Assembly: GCA_963965975.1 (NCBI GenBank)
Contig: OZ014414.1
Span: 4,749,501-4,813,500 of the forward strand
Length of the DNA: 64,000 bases
Direction: 5' to 3'
DNA from: Xestospongia bergquistia
Taxonomy: Eukaryota; Porifera; Demospongiae; Haplosclerida; Petrosiidae
Position numbers and translations under genes: made by a program. Position 1 is the first letter of the stretch. Each line of letters opens with the position of its first letter. Of this stretch, positions 22,215-34,874 are shown one piece after another. The notes beneath the pieces are model-generated. The model made no database searches and was not told where the DNA came from. It was given only the letters and a program-made list of their open reading frames with translations.

Positions 22215-22370
22215 TACCTTTAGTCTTATATGAGGCTCCAACTGTATAATATCCTTCAGCAACAGCTGGTACAAGAATTACATCTGCTTTTGCTCTTCCA
22301 ATAATTGAAATGCCTCCTCTACGATCTCAACTGAAATACTAGGTATATCAGAACCCACCTAATAATAAAG
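22215..22370. other. Unique insert between two copies of a duplicated block
   Basis: This stretch is not part of the module. On the minus strand it reads RGGISIIGRAKADVILVPAV then EGYYTVGASYKTK up to GTAACATC. On the plus strand it reads SATAGTRITSAFALPIIEM. Neither is recognised. It is bordered by CACCTAATAATAAAG, which begins the block shared with 21,245-21,325. Confidence 0.3.
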
Positions 22371-24224
22371 ATAAAATATTTAATGATAATTATTGCTGTG
22401 TCACTCACAAATATCACAATTTTAGCAGCTTCATTTAGTAAAGCTCATTGAATTTAAAGTCAAGCTATATATACTAACACATTTCACTGTATTTACTTGC
22501 CCTTAGGCTATAGCAAGGAACATTATTGTCTTGGATTTACTGCAGAGAACACCGTCAAATGTTTTGGCTGAATGGAATCCAGTTCCTTCTTCTGTCTTGC
22601 TAAACAGCCTGTAGAAATAAAGTCATGAATCTTTGGTTGCTAAAACAAAGTAATGCTGTCTAAGATTTCTAGTACAAACCTTTACAAGCTGATACTGATA
22701 CCAGAGAAGACACAATGGGGGTGAAAAGACTTTTATACTGGTTATTAAAGTGTATATATTACAGAGACAAGGAAACGTGATATATGTTTTAAAATGACTT
22801 ATTACAGACTTAGTTAAGATAACAAATGCACTAGAACTAAGGACTAAAGCTCATTGAATTTAAAGTCAAGCTAGATATGAAGTATTGATACACTGACTGT
22901 ATTTACTTTACTTGCCCATGGGCTGTAGCAAGGAACATTATTGTCTTGGATTTACTGCAGAGACCACTGTCAAATGATTTGGCTGAATGGAATCTGGTTC
23001 CTTCTTCTATCTTGCTAAACAGCCCTGTAGAAAGAAAGTCATGAATGTTTGGTGGCTAAAACGAAGTAAAGATGCACTAAACTAAAGGCTAAAGCTCATT
23101 GAATTTAAAGTCAAGCTATATATACTAACACACTTGACTGTATTTACTTGCCCTTGGGCTATAGCGAGGAACATTATTACTAAAATGAAGTAATGCAGTC
23201 TAAGATTTCTAGTATAACCATTACAAACACATTCACATATGATATCGGACAATACTCAAGACTCAATAAAATCTCTACAATATGCACATTTTATAATATA
23301 AAGTGCATAGATAACTTATGGGACAGGAAGTCTACACATGATAATCATATTCATAAGTATACACAATACAATAACCAACCAATAATACAGCACAAGCTGA
23401 TACTGACACAAACGTAGAGACAGTGAGGGTAAACAGCCCTGCAGAAATAAAGTTGTGACAAAACATTACAAGCTAATACTGATACAAAAGTAGACACAAT
23501 AGGTTTAAAAGGGCTTATACTAAATAAAAACACTTGACTAACTACTCATATAATGGTAGACATAATTGGGCTAAATAGGCTTGTAGTGATAAAACAATTG
23601 ACTAATATTATTCAGACTTCCTACATTGTACTAAATATACTGGTTACTAAAGTTTATATATTAGAGAAAAGGAATAGTCAGATATGTTTCCAAATGACTT
23701 ATCAGATGCACTAAAACTAAGGGCTAAAACTGACACAATTTCTTTTGTTCTAGCGAGTAACATCATCGTATAAGATTTATTGCAGACAAGACTGTCAAAT
23801 CACTTGGCTGCATGTAATACAGTTCCTTCTTCTGTCTTGCTCCACAGCCCTGCAGACGTAAAGTCCTGACAGATTGGTTTCTAAAATGAAGTAATGCTGT
23901 CTAAGATTTTTAATACAAACCTTTACAAGCTGATACTGATACCAAAGCAGACACAATCAGGGTAAAAAGCCTTTTAAAAACACTTGAATATTATTATTGA
24001 GACTTGCTACATTGACTGGCAGTACTTGTTACTACTGTTTTTTCCTTCTGTTCTAGCAAGGAATTTCATTGTCTCGGATTTACTGCAGAGAACACTGTCA
24101 AATGCTTGCCTGTTGGAATCCAGTTCCTTCTTTTGTCTTGTTAAACAGCCCTGCAGAAGTAAAGTCCTGACACATTGATTGCTAAAATGAAGTAATGCAG
24201 TCTATCATTTCTAGTACAAACCAC

Positions 24225-24850
24225 TGTACTTTAGATTATTGGTGATAGCTACTTGTAGTAACTTTTCTGCTGCTCTATTATATGCTATAAATCAGCTAGG
24301 AAAGCCAAATCTATCTTTTAAAAAAGAGCAGATCTTTTCTATTGTAGCTATACATAACGGAAAAGATGTCTTCGTGTGGTTACCAACTGGTTTTGGAAGG
24401 TGTTTGTGTTTCAAAATCCTCCCTTTCATGATGGATTACAAGCTAGGTTATGAACCAACTGCTTGAATTCCTCTAGGTCTACAACAGATTTCTCTTGAGA
24501 CACAATTCGAAGTTTGCACTTCATAAAAATATATGAAGAGAGACTATCATATCATGTCCAGAAACAATAACATCAAGTAAAGCAGTTATTCACGAACCCC
24601 AATTATTTCACATTCCAACAGCACTGAACAAATTTGTTGCTCTTTCGGCTTCCACTAAATAAATCTCTGCATTACTGACAAACACTCGTGCTTAAACTCG
24701 TGTAGTGAAAAAAACGTCATCAATATAAACCCGACCCATCAATTCGTCATTTAATTTAAAATGTGTCATTATGATGTCAATAATTATGTGCATGCGCAAG
24801 CAGTAATGACCAGGCTCTTTTCTACCGCGAAAGTCTGGGTACGAGGCTAG
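24225..24850 (-). mobile_element. Larger, end-truncated copy of the RecQ-fragment transposon
   Basis: The right end (24,780-24,850: GCAGTAATGACCAGG ... GTCTGGGTACGAGGCTAG) and the segment 24,590-24,780 are the reverse complement of the left half of the 13,982-14,542 element. The right flank TACTAAAT is the same target as that of the short copies at 27,762, 31,152 and 35,915. The other terminal repeat is missing. The interior keeps about 220 bp of coding sequence that is deleted in the 561-bp and 492-bp elements. Confidence 0.7.
24239..24466 (+). pseudogene. RecQ-type DNA helicase N-terminal fragment, Walker A mutated
   Basis: A 75-codon frame reads AINQLGKPNLSFKKEQIFSI, then NGKDVFVWLPTGFGRCLCFK and ILPFMMDYKLG. 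This is the start of a RecQ-like DEAD/DEAH helicase core: a Q-motif-like KxEQ, then motif I (Walker A), normally PTGFGKS. Here the ATP-binding Lys-Ser is Arg-Cys, so even this fragment could not bind ATP normally. The frame stops after about 75 residues, with no motif II (DExH). It lies inside a transposon copy, and its smaller relatives at 14.0 and 16.0 kb carry fragments of it, so it moved as part of the element. Whether the parent element encoded the helicase or captured a host gene is unknown. Confidence 0.7.
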
Positions 24851-25558
24851 TACTAAATAAAAACATTCGACTAATTTTATTGAGACTTGCTACATTGTAC
24901 AAAATATATTGGTTACTAAAGTCTTTATATTACAGAGAAAAGGACTAGTGAGATATTATATTTCAAAAAGACTTACAATAGGCTTAGTTAAGATAACAAA
25001 TGCACTAAAACTAAGGACTAAAGCTCACTGAATTTAAAAGTCATGCTACATATACTACAGCACATGGAGTACTGCTTCTCTGACTGTATTTGTTACTACT
25101 ATCTTTCCATTTCTAGTACAAACCTTTTCAAGCTGATACTGATACCAAAGCAGACACAATGGGGGTAAAAAGCCTTTTAAAAACACTTGATTAATATTAT
25201 TCAGACTTCCTACATTGTACTAAATATACTGGTTATAGGTGAGATATTACATTATGAAATGACATATCACAGGTTTAGTTAAGATAACAAATGCACTAAA
25301 ACTAAGGGCTAAAGCTCATTGAATTTAAAGTCAAGCTAAATATACTAATGCACAATGGGACAGTGACACAATGGGAGTAAAAAGCCTTTCAAAAACACTT
25401 TACTAATATTATTCAGATTTCCTACATTGCACTAAATATACTGGTTACTAAAGTATATATTAGAGAGAAAAGAAACAGTCAGATATGTTTTCAAATGACA
25501 GGCTTAGTTTTTGTGTGTCTGACTGAATTTGAAACTCAAGCTACATATACTAACTCAC

Positions 25559-25879
25559 ATGGAGTACTGCTTACATGAAACGTATTTGTTACTACTGTCT
25601 TTCCCTTTCGTTGTAGCGTTTACTACACAGGAGACAGTCAAATGACTTGGCTGCATGGAATCCAGTTCCTTCTTCTGTCTTGCTAAACAGCCCTGCAGAA
25701 GTAATGTCCTGACGCATTTGCTACTAAAGAAGTAATGCTGTCTAAGATTTCTAGTACAAACCTTTACAAGCTGATACAGATACCAAAGAAGACACAATGG
25801 GGGTAAAAAGCCTTTTATACTGGTTATTAAAGTGTATATATTACAGAGACAAGGAAACGTGACATATGTTTTAAAATGA
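25559..25879 (+). pseudogene. One of the better preserved mini-gene module copies
   Basis: All four exon-like parts and their splice signals are present: ATG 25,559-25,581 before GTATTTG; 25,617-25,700 after TTGTAG and before GTAATG; 25,755-25,802 after TTTCTAG and before GTAAAAAG; 25,847-25,879 after TTACAG, ending TGA. The second part reads NDLAAWNPVPSSVLLNSPAE, the third YKPLQADTDTKEDTMG, and the last RQGNVTYVLK plus stop. The second exon has lost 20 bases relative to the array consensus and the first differs by one, so the frame breaks at the first junction. If the ancestor was expressed it made a peptide of roughly 70 residues with no signal peptide or membrane segment. No function can be named. 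Confidence 0.4.
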
Positions 25880-27761
25880 CTTATTACAGGCTTAGTTAAG
25901 ATAACAAATGCACTAAAACTAAGGACTAAAGCTCATTGAATTTAAAGTCAAGCTAGATATACTAACACAAATAAAGTATTGATACACTGACTGTATTTAT
26001 TTCCTAATGGGCTGTAGCGAGGAACATTAGTGTCTCGAATTTACTGCAGAGAACACTGTCAAATGATTTGGCTGGATGGAATCTGGTTCCTTCTTCTATC
26101 TTGCTAAAAAACCCTGTAGAAAGAAAGTCATGAATCTTTGGTTGCTAAAACGAAGTAACGATGCGCTGAACTAAGGGCTAAAGCTCATTGAATTTGAATT
26201 TAAAGTCAAGCTATATATACTAACACACTTGACTGTATTTACTTGCCCTTGGGCTATAGCAAGGAACATTATTGTCTTGGATTTACTGCAGAGAACACTG
26301 TAAAATGACCTGGCTGAATGGAATCCAGTTCCTTCTTCTGTCTTGCTAAACAACCCTGCAGAAATAAAGTCATGACTCATTGGTTTGTAAAATGAAGTAA
26401 TACTGTCTAAGATTTCTGCCACAAAATATTACAACGGAATACTACAAATGCACTAAACAAAGGGCTAAAGCTCATTGAATTTAAACTCAAGCTATATATA
26501 CTAACACACTTCACTGTATTTACTTGCCCGTGGGCTATAGCGAGGGACATTATTGTCTTGGATTTACTGCAGAGAACACTGTCAAATGATTTGGCTGAAT
26601 GCATCTGATTCCTTCTTCTGTCTTGCTAAACAGCCCTGTAGAAATAAAACAGTGAATGATTGGGTGCCAAAATGAAGTTATGCTGTCTAACATTTCTAGT
26701 ACAAACCATTGCAAGCTGATACTACAAATCCAGTAAACGTAGGGCTAAAATTCATTGAATTTAAACTCAAGCTATATATACTAACACTCTTCACTGTATT
26801 TACTTGCCCTTGCATTATAGCGAGGAACTTTATTGTCTTGGATTTACTGCAGAGAACACTGTCAAATGATTAGGCTGAATGGAATCTGGTTCCTTCTTCT
26901 ATCTTGCTAAACAGCCCTGTAGAAATAAAGTCATGAATCTTTAGTTGCTAAAACGAAGTAATGATGTACTAAACTAAGGGCTAAAGCTCATTTATTTAAA
27001 GTCAAGCTATATATACTAATACACTTCACAGTATTTACTTCCCCTTAGGCTATAGCGAGAAACATTGTTGTCTTGGATTTACTGCAGAGAACACAGTCAA
27101 ATGTTTTGGCTGAATGGAATCCAGTTCCTTATTCTGTCTTGCTAAACAGCCCTGTAGAAACAAAGTCGTGACTCATTGGTTGCTACTGAAGAAGTAATGC
27201 TGTATATGATTTCTAGTACAAACCTTTACAAGCTGATACTGTTACGAAAGAAGACACAATGGGGGTAAAAACCCTTTTATACTGGTTATTAAAGTGTATA
27301 TATTACAGAGACAAGGAAAAGTGACATATGTTTTAAAATGACTTATTACAGGCTTAGTTAAGATAACAAATGTACTAAACTAAGGGCTAAAGCTCATTGA
27401 ATTTAAAGTCAAGCTAGATATACTAACACAAATGAAGTATTGATACACTGACTGTATTTATTTGCCCATTGGCTGTAGCGAGGAACATTATTGTCTTGTT
27501 TGGCTGAATGGAATCTAGTTCCTTTTAAAAACACTTGACTAGTTTTATTCAGACTTGCTACATTGTACTAAATATACCGGTTATTAAAGTGTATATATTA
27601 CAGAGACAAGAAAAGGTGACATATTGTTTTAAAATGACTTATTACAGGCTTAGTTAAGATAACAACTGCACTAAAACAAAGCGCTAAAGCTCATTAGTCA
27701 AGGTAGATGCTCATACTGATACAAAAGTAAAGACAATGGGGTAAAATGACTTGTACTAAAT

Positions 27762-27905
27762 TAGCCTTGTAGCCAAGCTTTCGCAATAGAAAAGAGCCTG
27801 GTAACTACTGTTTGCGTGTCATTGTGATGTCAATAATTACGCGAATGCGAAAGCAGTAATGACCAGGGTTTCTTTTCTATCGCAAAAGTCTGGGTACAAG
27901 GCTAG
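27762..27905 (+). mobile_element. 144-bp minimal derivative of the RecQ-fragment transposon (copy 1)
   Basis: Only the terminal repeats remain (TAGCCTTGTAGCCAAGCTTT ... AAAAGTCTGGGTACAAGGCTA). An 8-bp target duplication TACTAAAT lies at 27,754-27,761 and 27,906-27,913. Confidence 0.8.
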
Positions 27906-30109
27906 TACTAAATAAAAACAATCGTCCAATTTATTGAGACTTGCTACAAAATATACCGGTTACTAAATTTCAAGAAGACTTACGATATGTTAGTTACGAT
28001 ACAAATGCACTAAAACTAAGGGCTAAAGCTCACTGAATTTAAAAGTCATGTTAGATATACTACAGCACATGGAGTACTGCTTCTCTGACTGTATTTGTTA
28101 CTACTGTCTTTCCCTTTTGTTGTAACGAGGAATTCCATTGTCTTGGAATTACTGCAGAGAACACTGTCAAATGACTTCCCTCATGGAATACAGTTCCTTC
28201 TTCAGTTTTGATCCACAGCCCTGCAGAAGTAAAGTCCTTACACATTGATTGCTAAAAGCAATGCAGTCTAAGGTTTCTAGTACAAACCATTACAAGCTGA
28301 TACTGGTACAAAAGTAGACAGAATAAGTTTAAAGTCAAGCTAGATATAATAACGCAAATGAAGTATTGAGACTTGACTGTATTTATTTACCCTTGGGCTG
28401 TAGCGAGGAACATTATTGTCTTGGATTTACTGCAGAGAACACTGTCAAATGACTTTCCTGCATGGAATACAGTTCCTTCTTCTGTCTTGCTCCACAGCCC
28501 TGCAGAAGTAAAGTCCTGACACATTGATTGCTAAAATGAAATGAAGCAATGCAGTCTAAGATTTCTAGTACAAACCATTACAAGCTGATACTGATACAAA
28601 AGTAGAGTTTAAAGTCAAGCTAGATATACTAACGCACATGAAGTTTTGACACTTGACTGTATTTATTTAACCTTGGGCTGTAGCGAGGAATATTATTGTC
28701 TTGGATTTACTGCAGAGAACACTGTCAAATGACTTCCCTGTATGGAATACAGTTCCTTCTTCTGTCTTGCTCCACAGCCCTGCAGAAGTAAAGTCCTGAC
28801 ACATTTTATTGAGACTCGCTATATATATTGTACAAAATATACCAGTTACTGAAGTCTTTATATTACGGACTAGTGAGATATTATATTTCAAAAAGACTTA
28901 CGATAAGCTTAGTTAAGATAACAAAACACTAAAACTAAGGGCTAAAGCTCACTGAATTTAAAAGTCATATACTAAAGCACATGGAGTACTGCTTCTCTGA
29001 CCGCGTTTGTTACTACTGTCTTTCCCTTTCTTGTAGCGAGGAATTGCCTTCATGGAATACAGTTCCTTCTTCTGTCTTGCTCCACAGCCCTGTAGAAGTG
29101 AAGTCCTAACACATTAGTTGCTAAAATGAAGTAATGCATTTCTAATGATTTGTAGTACAACCATTACAAACACATGATATAGGACAATACTCAAGACTTA
29201 AAAAAATCTCCACAATATGCACATTTTATAATACATAGTGCATAGATAACTTACGGGACAGGAAGTCTACACATGATAATCATATTCATAAGTATACACA
29301 ATACAACAACCAACCAATAATACAGCACAAGCTGATACTGACACAAAATGTAGAGACAGCGAGGGTAAATAGCCCTGCAGAAATAAAGTTGTGACAAACC
29401 ATTACAAGCTGATACTGATACAAAAGTAGACACAATAGGTTTAAATGGGCTTGTACTAAATAAAGGTAGACATAATGGGGCTAAATAGGCTTGTAGTGAT
29501 AAAACATTTGACAAATATTATTCAGACTTCCTACATTGTACTAAATATATTGGTTACTGAAGTTTATATATTAGAGGAAAGGAAGTCAGATATGTTTCCA
29601 TATGACTTATTACAGGCTTAGTTTGCATAAAAGATGCACTAAAACTAAGGGCTAAATCTGACTCAATTTCTTTTGTTCTAGCTAATAACATCATCGTCTA
29701 AGATTTATTGCAGACAAGACTGTCAAATCACTTGGCTGCATGGAATACAGTTCTTTCTTTTGTCTTGTTAAACAGCCCTGCAGAAATAAAGTCCTGACAC
29801 ATTGATTGCTAAAATGAAGTAATGCAGTCCATGATTTCTAGTACAAACCATTACAAGCTGATACTGATGCAAAAGTAGACACAATAGGTTTAAATGGACT
29901 ACATTGTACTAAATATACTGGAAGAGGACTAGTCAGATATGTTTCCAAATGACTTATGACAGGCTTAGTTCAGATAACAGATGCGCTAAACCTAGGGGCT
30001 AAAGATCACTGAATATACTAACACACATGGAGTACTGCTACTCTGACCATATTTATTTGCCCTTGGGCAGTAGCGAGGAACTGCAAGAACGCTTGCTTGC
30101 TAAAACGAA

Positions 30110-33100
30110 GTAATGCTGTCTAGCACAAACTATTACAAGCTGATTCTACAAATGCATTAAACTAAGGGCTAAAGCTCATTCAATTTGAAGTCAAGCTAGA
30201 TATACTAACGCACATGAAGTATTGACACTTGACTGAATTTACTTGCCCATGGGCTGTAGCAAGGAACATTAGTGTCTCGGATTTACTGCAGAGAACACTG
30301 ACAAATGATTTGGCTGAATGGAATCCAGTTCATTCTTCTGTCTTGCAAAACAGCCCTGCAGAAATAAAGTCGTGACTCGTTGGTTGTTAAAACGAAGTAA
30401 TGCTGTCTAAGATTTCTAGTACAAACCATTACAAGCTGATACTGATACAAAAACAATGGGGTTACATAGGCTTGTAGTAAATAAAAACACTTTACTAATA
30501 TTGTTCAGACTTCCTACATTGTACTAAATATACTGGTTACTAAAGTCTATATATTAGAGAGGAAAGGAATAGTCAGATATGTTTCCAAATGACTTATGAC
30601 AGGTTTAGTTTTAGTGCATCTGACTGAATTTCAAAGTCAAGCTACATATACTAACACACATGGACTACTGTTTACGTGAACGTATTTGTTACTATTGTCT
30701 TTCCCTTTTTTGTAGCGTTTACTGCAGAGAAGATTGCAAATGACTTGGGTGCATGGAATCCAGTTCCTTCTTCAGTCTTGACATTTGCTACTAAAGAAGT
30801 AATGCTGTCTAAGATTTCTAGTACAAACCTTTACAAGCTCATTGAATTTAATGTCAAGCTAGATATACTAACACAAATGAAGTATTGATACTCTGACTCT
30901 ATTTATTTGCCCATGGGCTGTAGTGAGGAACATTAGTGTCTCGGATTTACTGCAGGGAACACTGTCAAATGACTTAGGTGAATGGAATCCAGTTCATTCT
31001 TCTGTCTTGCTAAAAAGCCCTGCAGAATTAAAGTCGTGACTCATTGCTTGCTAAAAGGAAGTAATGCTGTCAAAGATTTCTAGTACAAACTATTACATGC
31101 TCATACTGATACAAAAGTAAAGACAATGGGGTAAAATGGCTTGTACTAAATTAGCCTTGTAGCCAAGCTTTCGCAATAGAAAAAAGCCTGGTAACTACTG
31201 TTTACGTGTCATTGTGATGTCAATAATTACGCGAATGCGAAAGCAGTAATGACCAGGGTTTCTTTTCTATCGCAAAAGTCTGAGTACGAGGCTAGTACTA
31301 AATAAAAACAATCGTCCAATTTATTGAGACTTGCTACAAAATATACCGGTTACTAAATTTCAAGAAGACTTATGATATGTTAGTTAAGATACAAATGCAC
31401 TAAAACTAAGGGCTAAAGCTCACTGAATTTAAAAGTCATGTTAGATATACTACAGCACATGGAGTACTGCTTCTCTGACTGTATTTGTTACTACTGTCTT
31501 TCCCTTTTGTTGTAACGAGGAATTTCATTGTCTTGGAATTACTGCAGAGAACACTGTCAAATGACTTCCCTCATGGAATACAGTTCCTTCTTCAGTTTTG
31601 ATCCACAGCCCTGCAGAAGTAAAGTCCTTACACATTGATTGCTAAAAGCAATGCAGTCTAAGGTTTCTAGTACAAACCATTACAAGCTGATACTGGTACA
31701 AAAGTAGACAGAATAAGTTTAAAGTCAAGCTAGATATAATAACGCAAATGAAGTATTGAGACTTGACTGTATTTATTTACCCTTGGGCTGTAGCGAGGAA
31801 CATTATTGTCTTGGATTTACTGCAGAGAACACTGTCAAATGACTTTCCTGCATGGAATACAGTTCCTTCTTCTGTCTTGCTCCACAGCCCTGCAGAAGTA
31901 AAGTCCTGACACATTGATTGCTAAAATGAAATGAAGCAATGCAGTCTAAGATTTCTAGTACAAACCATTACAAGCTGATACTGATACAAAAGTAGAGTTT
32001 AAAGTCAAGCTAGATATACTAACGCAAATGAAGTATTGAGACTTGACTGTATTTATTTACCCTTGGGCTGTAGCGAGGAACATTATTGTCTTGGATTTAC
32101 TGCAGAGAACACTGTCAAATGACTTTCCTGTATGGAATACAGTTCCTTCTTCTGTATTGCTCCACAGCCCTGCAGAAGTAAAGTCCTGACACATTGATTG
32201 CTAAAATGAAATGAAGCAATGCAGTCTAAGATTTCTAGTACAAACCATTACAAGCTGATACTGATACAAAAGTAGAGTTTAAAGTCAAGCTAGATATACT
32301 AACGCACATGAAGTATTGACACTTGACTGTATTTATTTAACCTTGGGCTGTAGCGAGGAATATTATTGTCTTGGATTTACTGCAGAGAACACTGTCAAAT
32401 GACTTCCCTGTATGGAATACAGTTCCTTCTTCTGTCTTGCTCCACAGCCCTGCAGAAGTAAAGTCCTGACACATTGATTGCTAAAATGAAATGAAGCAAT
32501 GCAGTCTAAGGTTTCTAGTACAAACCATTACAAGCTGATGCTGGTACAAAAGTACACACAATATTTTAAAGTCAAGCTAGATGTACTAACAAACATGAAG
32601 TATTGACACTTGACTGTATTTATTTACCCTTGGGCTGTAGTGAGGAACATTATTGTCTCGGATTTATTGCAGAGAACACTTTCAAATGATTTGGCTGAAT
32701 GAAATCCAGTTCCTTCTTCTGTCTTGCTAAATAAAGCCATGATTCATTGCTTGCTAAAACGAAGTAATGCTGTCTAGCACAAACTATTACAAGCTGATAC
32801 TACAAAAGCACTAAACTAAGGGCTAAAGCTCATTGAATTTTTAAGTCAAGGTAGATAAGGCTAAAGCTCATTGAATTGAAAGTCAAGGTAGATAGGGTTA
32901 AAGCTCATTATTGATACTGATACAAAAGTAGACACAATAGTTTAAACTCAAGCTAGAGATACTAACGCACATGGAGTATTGACACTTGACTGTATTTATT
33001 TACCCTTGGTCTGTACCAAGGAACATTATTGTCTCGGATTTACTGCAGAGAACACTGTCGAATGATTTGGCTGAATGAAATCCAGTTCCTTCTTCTGTCT

Positions 33101-34600
33101 TGCTAAATAAAGTCATGATTCATTGCTTGCTAAAACGAAGTAATGCTGTCTAGCACAAACTATTACAAGCTGATACTACAAAAGCACTAAACTAAGGGCT
33201 AAAGCTCATTGAATATTAAAGTCAAGGTAGACAAGACTAAAGCTCATTGAATTTTAAGTCAAGGTAGAGAGGGATAAAGCTCATTGAATTTAAAGTGAAG
33301 GTAGATATACTAATGCACATGAAGTATTGACACTATTTATTTGCCTTAGGGCTGTAGCGAGGAACGTTATTTACTGCAGAACACTGTTAAATGACTTGGC
33401 AAAATGGAATTCAGTTCCTTCTTCTTTCTTGCTAAATGGCCCTGCAGAAGTAATGTCCTAAGTTTTCTAGTATAAACCATTACAAAGTCATACTCATACA
33501 AAAGTAAACACTATGGGGGTAAAAAGGCTTGTACTAAATAAAAACGCTCGACTAATTTTATTGAGACTCGCTATATATATTGTACAAAATATACCAGTTA
33601 CTGAAGTCTTTATATTACGGACTAGTGAGATATTATATTTCAAAAAGACTTACGATAAGCTTAGTTAAGATAACAAAACACTAAAACTAAGGGCTAAAGC
33701 TCACTGAATTTAAAAGTCATATACTACAGCACATGGAGTACTGCTTCTCTGACCGCGTTTGTTACTACTGTCTTTCCCTTTCTTGTAGCGAGGAATTGCC
33801 TTCATGGAATACAGTTCCTTCTTCTGTCTTGCTCCACAGCCCTGTAGAAGTGAAGTCCTAACACATTAGTTGCTAAAATGAAGTAATGCATTTCTAATGA
33901 TTTGTAGTACAACCATTACAAACACATTCACGTATGATATAGGACAGTACTCAAGACTCAAAAAAATCTCCACAATATGCACATTTTATAATACATAGTG
34001 CATAGATAACTTACGGGACAGGAAGTCTACACATGATATATCATATTCATAAGTATACACAATACAACAACCAACCAATAATAATGCAGCACAAGCTGAT
34101 ACTGACACAAACGTAGAGACAGTGAGGGTAAATAGCGCTGAAAAAAAAATTGTGACAAACCATTACAAGCTGATACTGATACAAAAGTAGACACAATAGA
34201 TTTAAATGGGCTACATTGTACTAAATATACTGGAAAAGGACTAGTCAGATATGTTTCCAAATGACTTACGACAGGCTTAGTTCAGATAACAGATGCGCTA
34301 AACCTAGGGGCTAAAGATCACTGAATATACTAACACACATGGAACTGCATGGAATACAGTTCCTTCTTATGTCTTGTTAAACAGCCCTGCAGAAATAAAG
34401 TCCTGACACATTGATTGCTAAAATGAAGTAATGCAGTCCATGATTTCTAGTACAAACCATTACAAGCTGATACTGGTACAAAAGTAGACACAATAGTTTA
34501 AAGTCAAGCTAGATATACTAACAAACATGAAGCATTGACACTTGACTGTATTTATTTACCCTTGGGCTGTACCGAGGAACATTATTTACTGCAGAACACT
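30110..34600. repeat. Segmental duplication, copy 1
   Basis: The order of module variants here is repeated at 34,875-39,110 at an offset of about 4.76 kb that falls to 4.52 kb towards the end. The change comes mainly from one extra module in copy 1 near 32.0-32.27 kb. Both copies share the same 144-bp transposon and the same 70-codon readthrough frame (30,676 and 35,440). Differences are few, so the event is recent compared with module divergence. Confidence 0.8.
31152..31295 (+). mobile_element. 144-bp transposon derivative (copy 2)
   Basis: Same insertion as at 27,762, with the same TACTAAAT flanks, carried along by segmental duplication. Confidence 0.8.
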
Positions 34601-34874
34601 GTCAACTGACTTGGCAGAATGGAATCCAATTCCTTCTTCTGTCTTGCTAAACAGCCCTGCAGAAATAAAGTCAAGCTAGTCACACGAATACGCATGAAGT
34701 ATTGATACTCTGACTGTATTTACTTGCCCAAGAGCTGTAGCAAGGAACATTTATTTACTGCAGAACACTGTCAACTGACTTGGCAGAATGGAATCCAATT
34801 CCTTCTTCTGTCTTGCTAAACAGCCCTGCAGAAATAAAGTCGTCACTCATTGGTTGCTAACGAAGTAATGCTGT

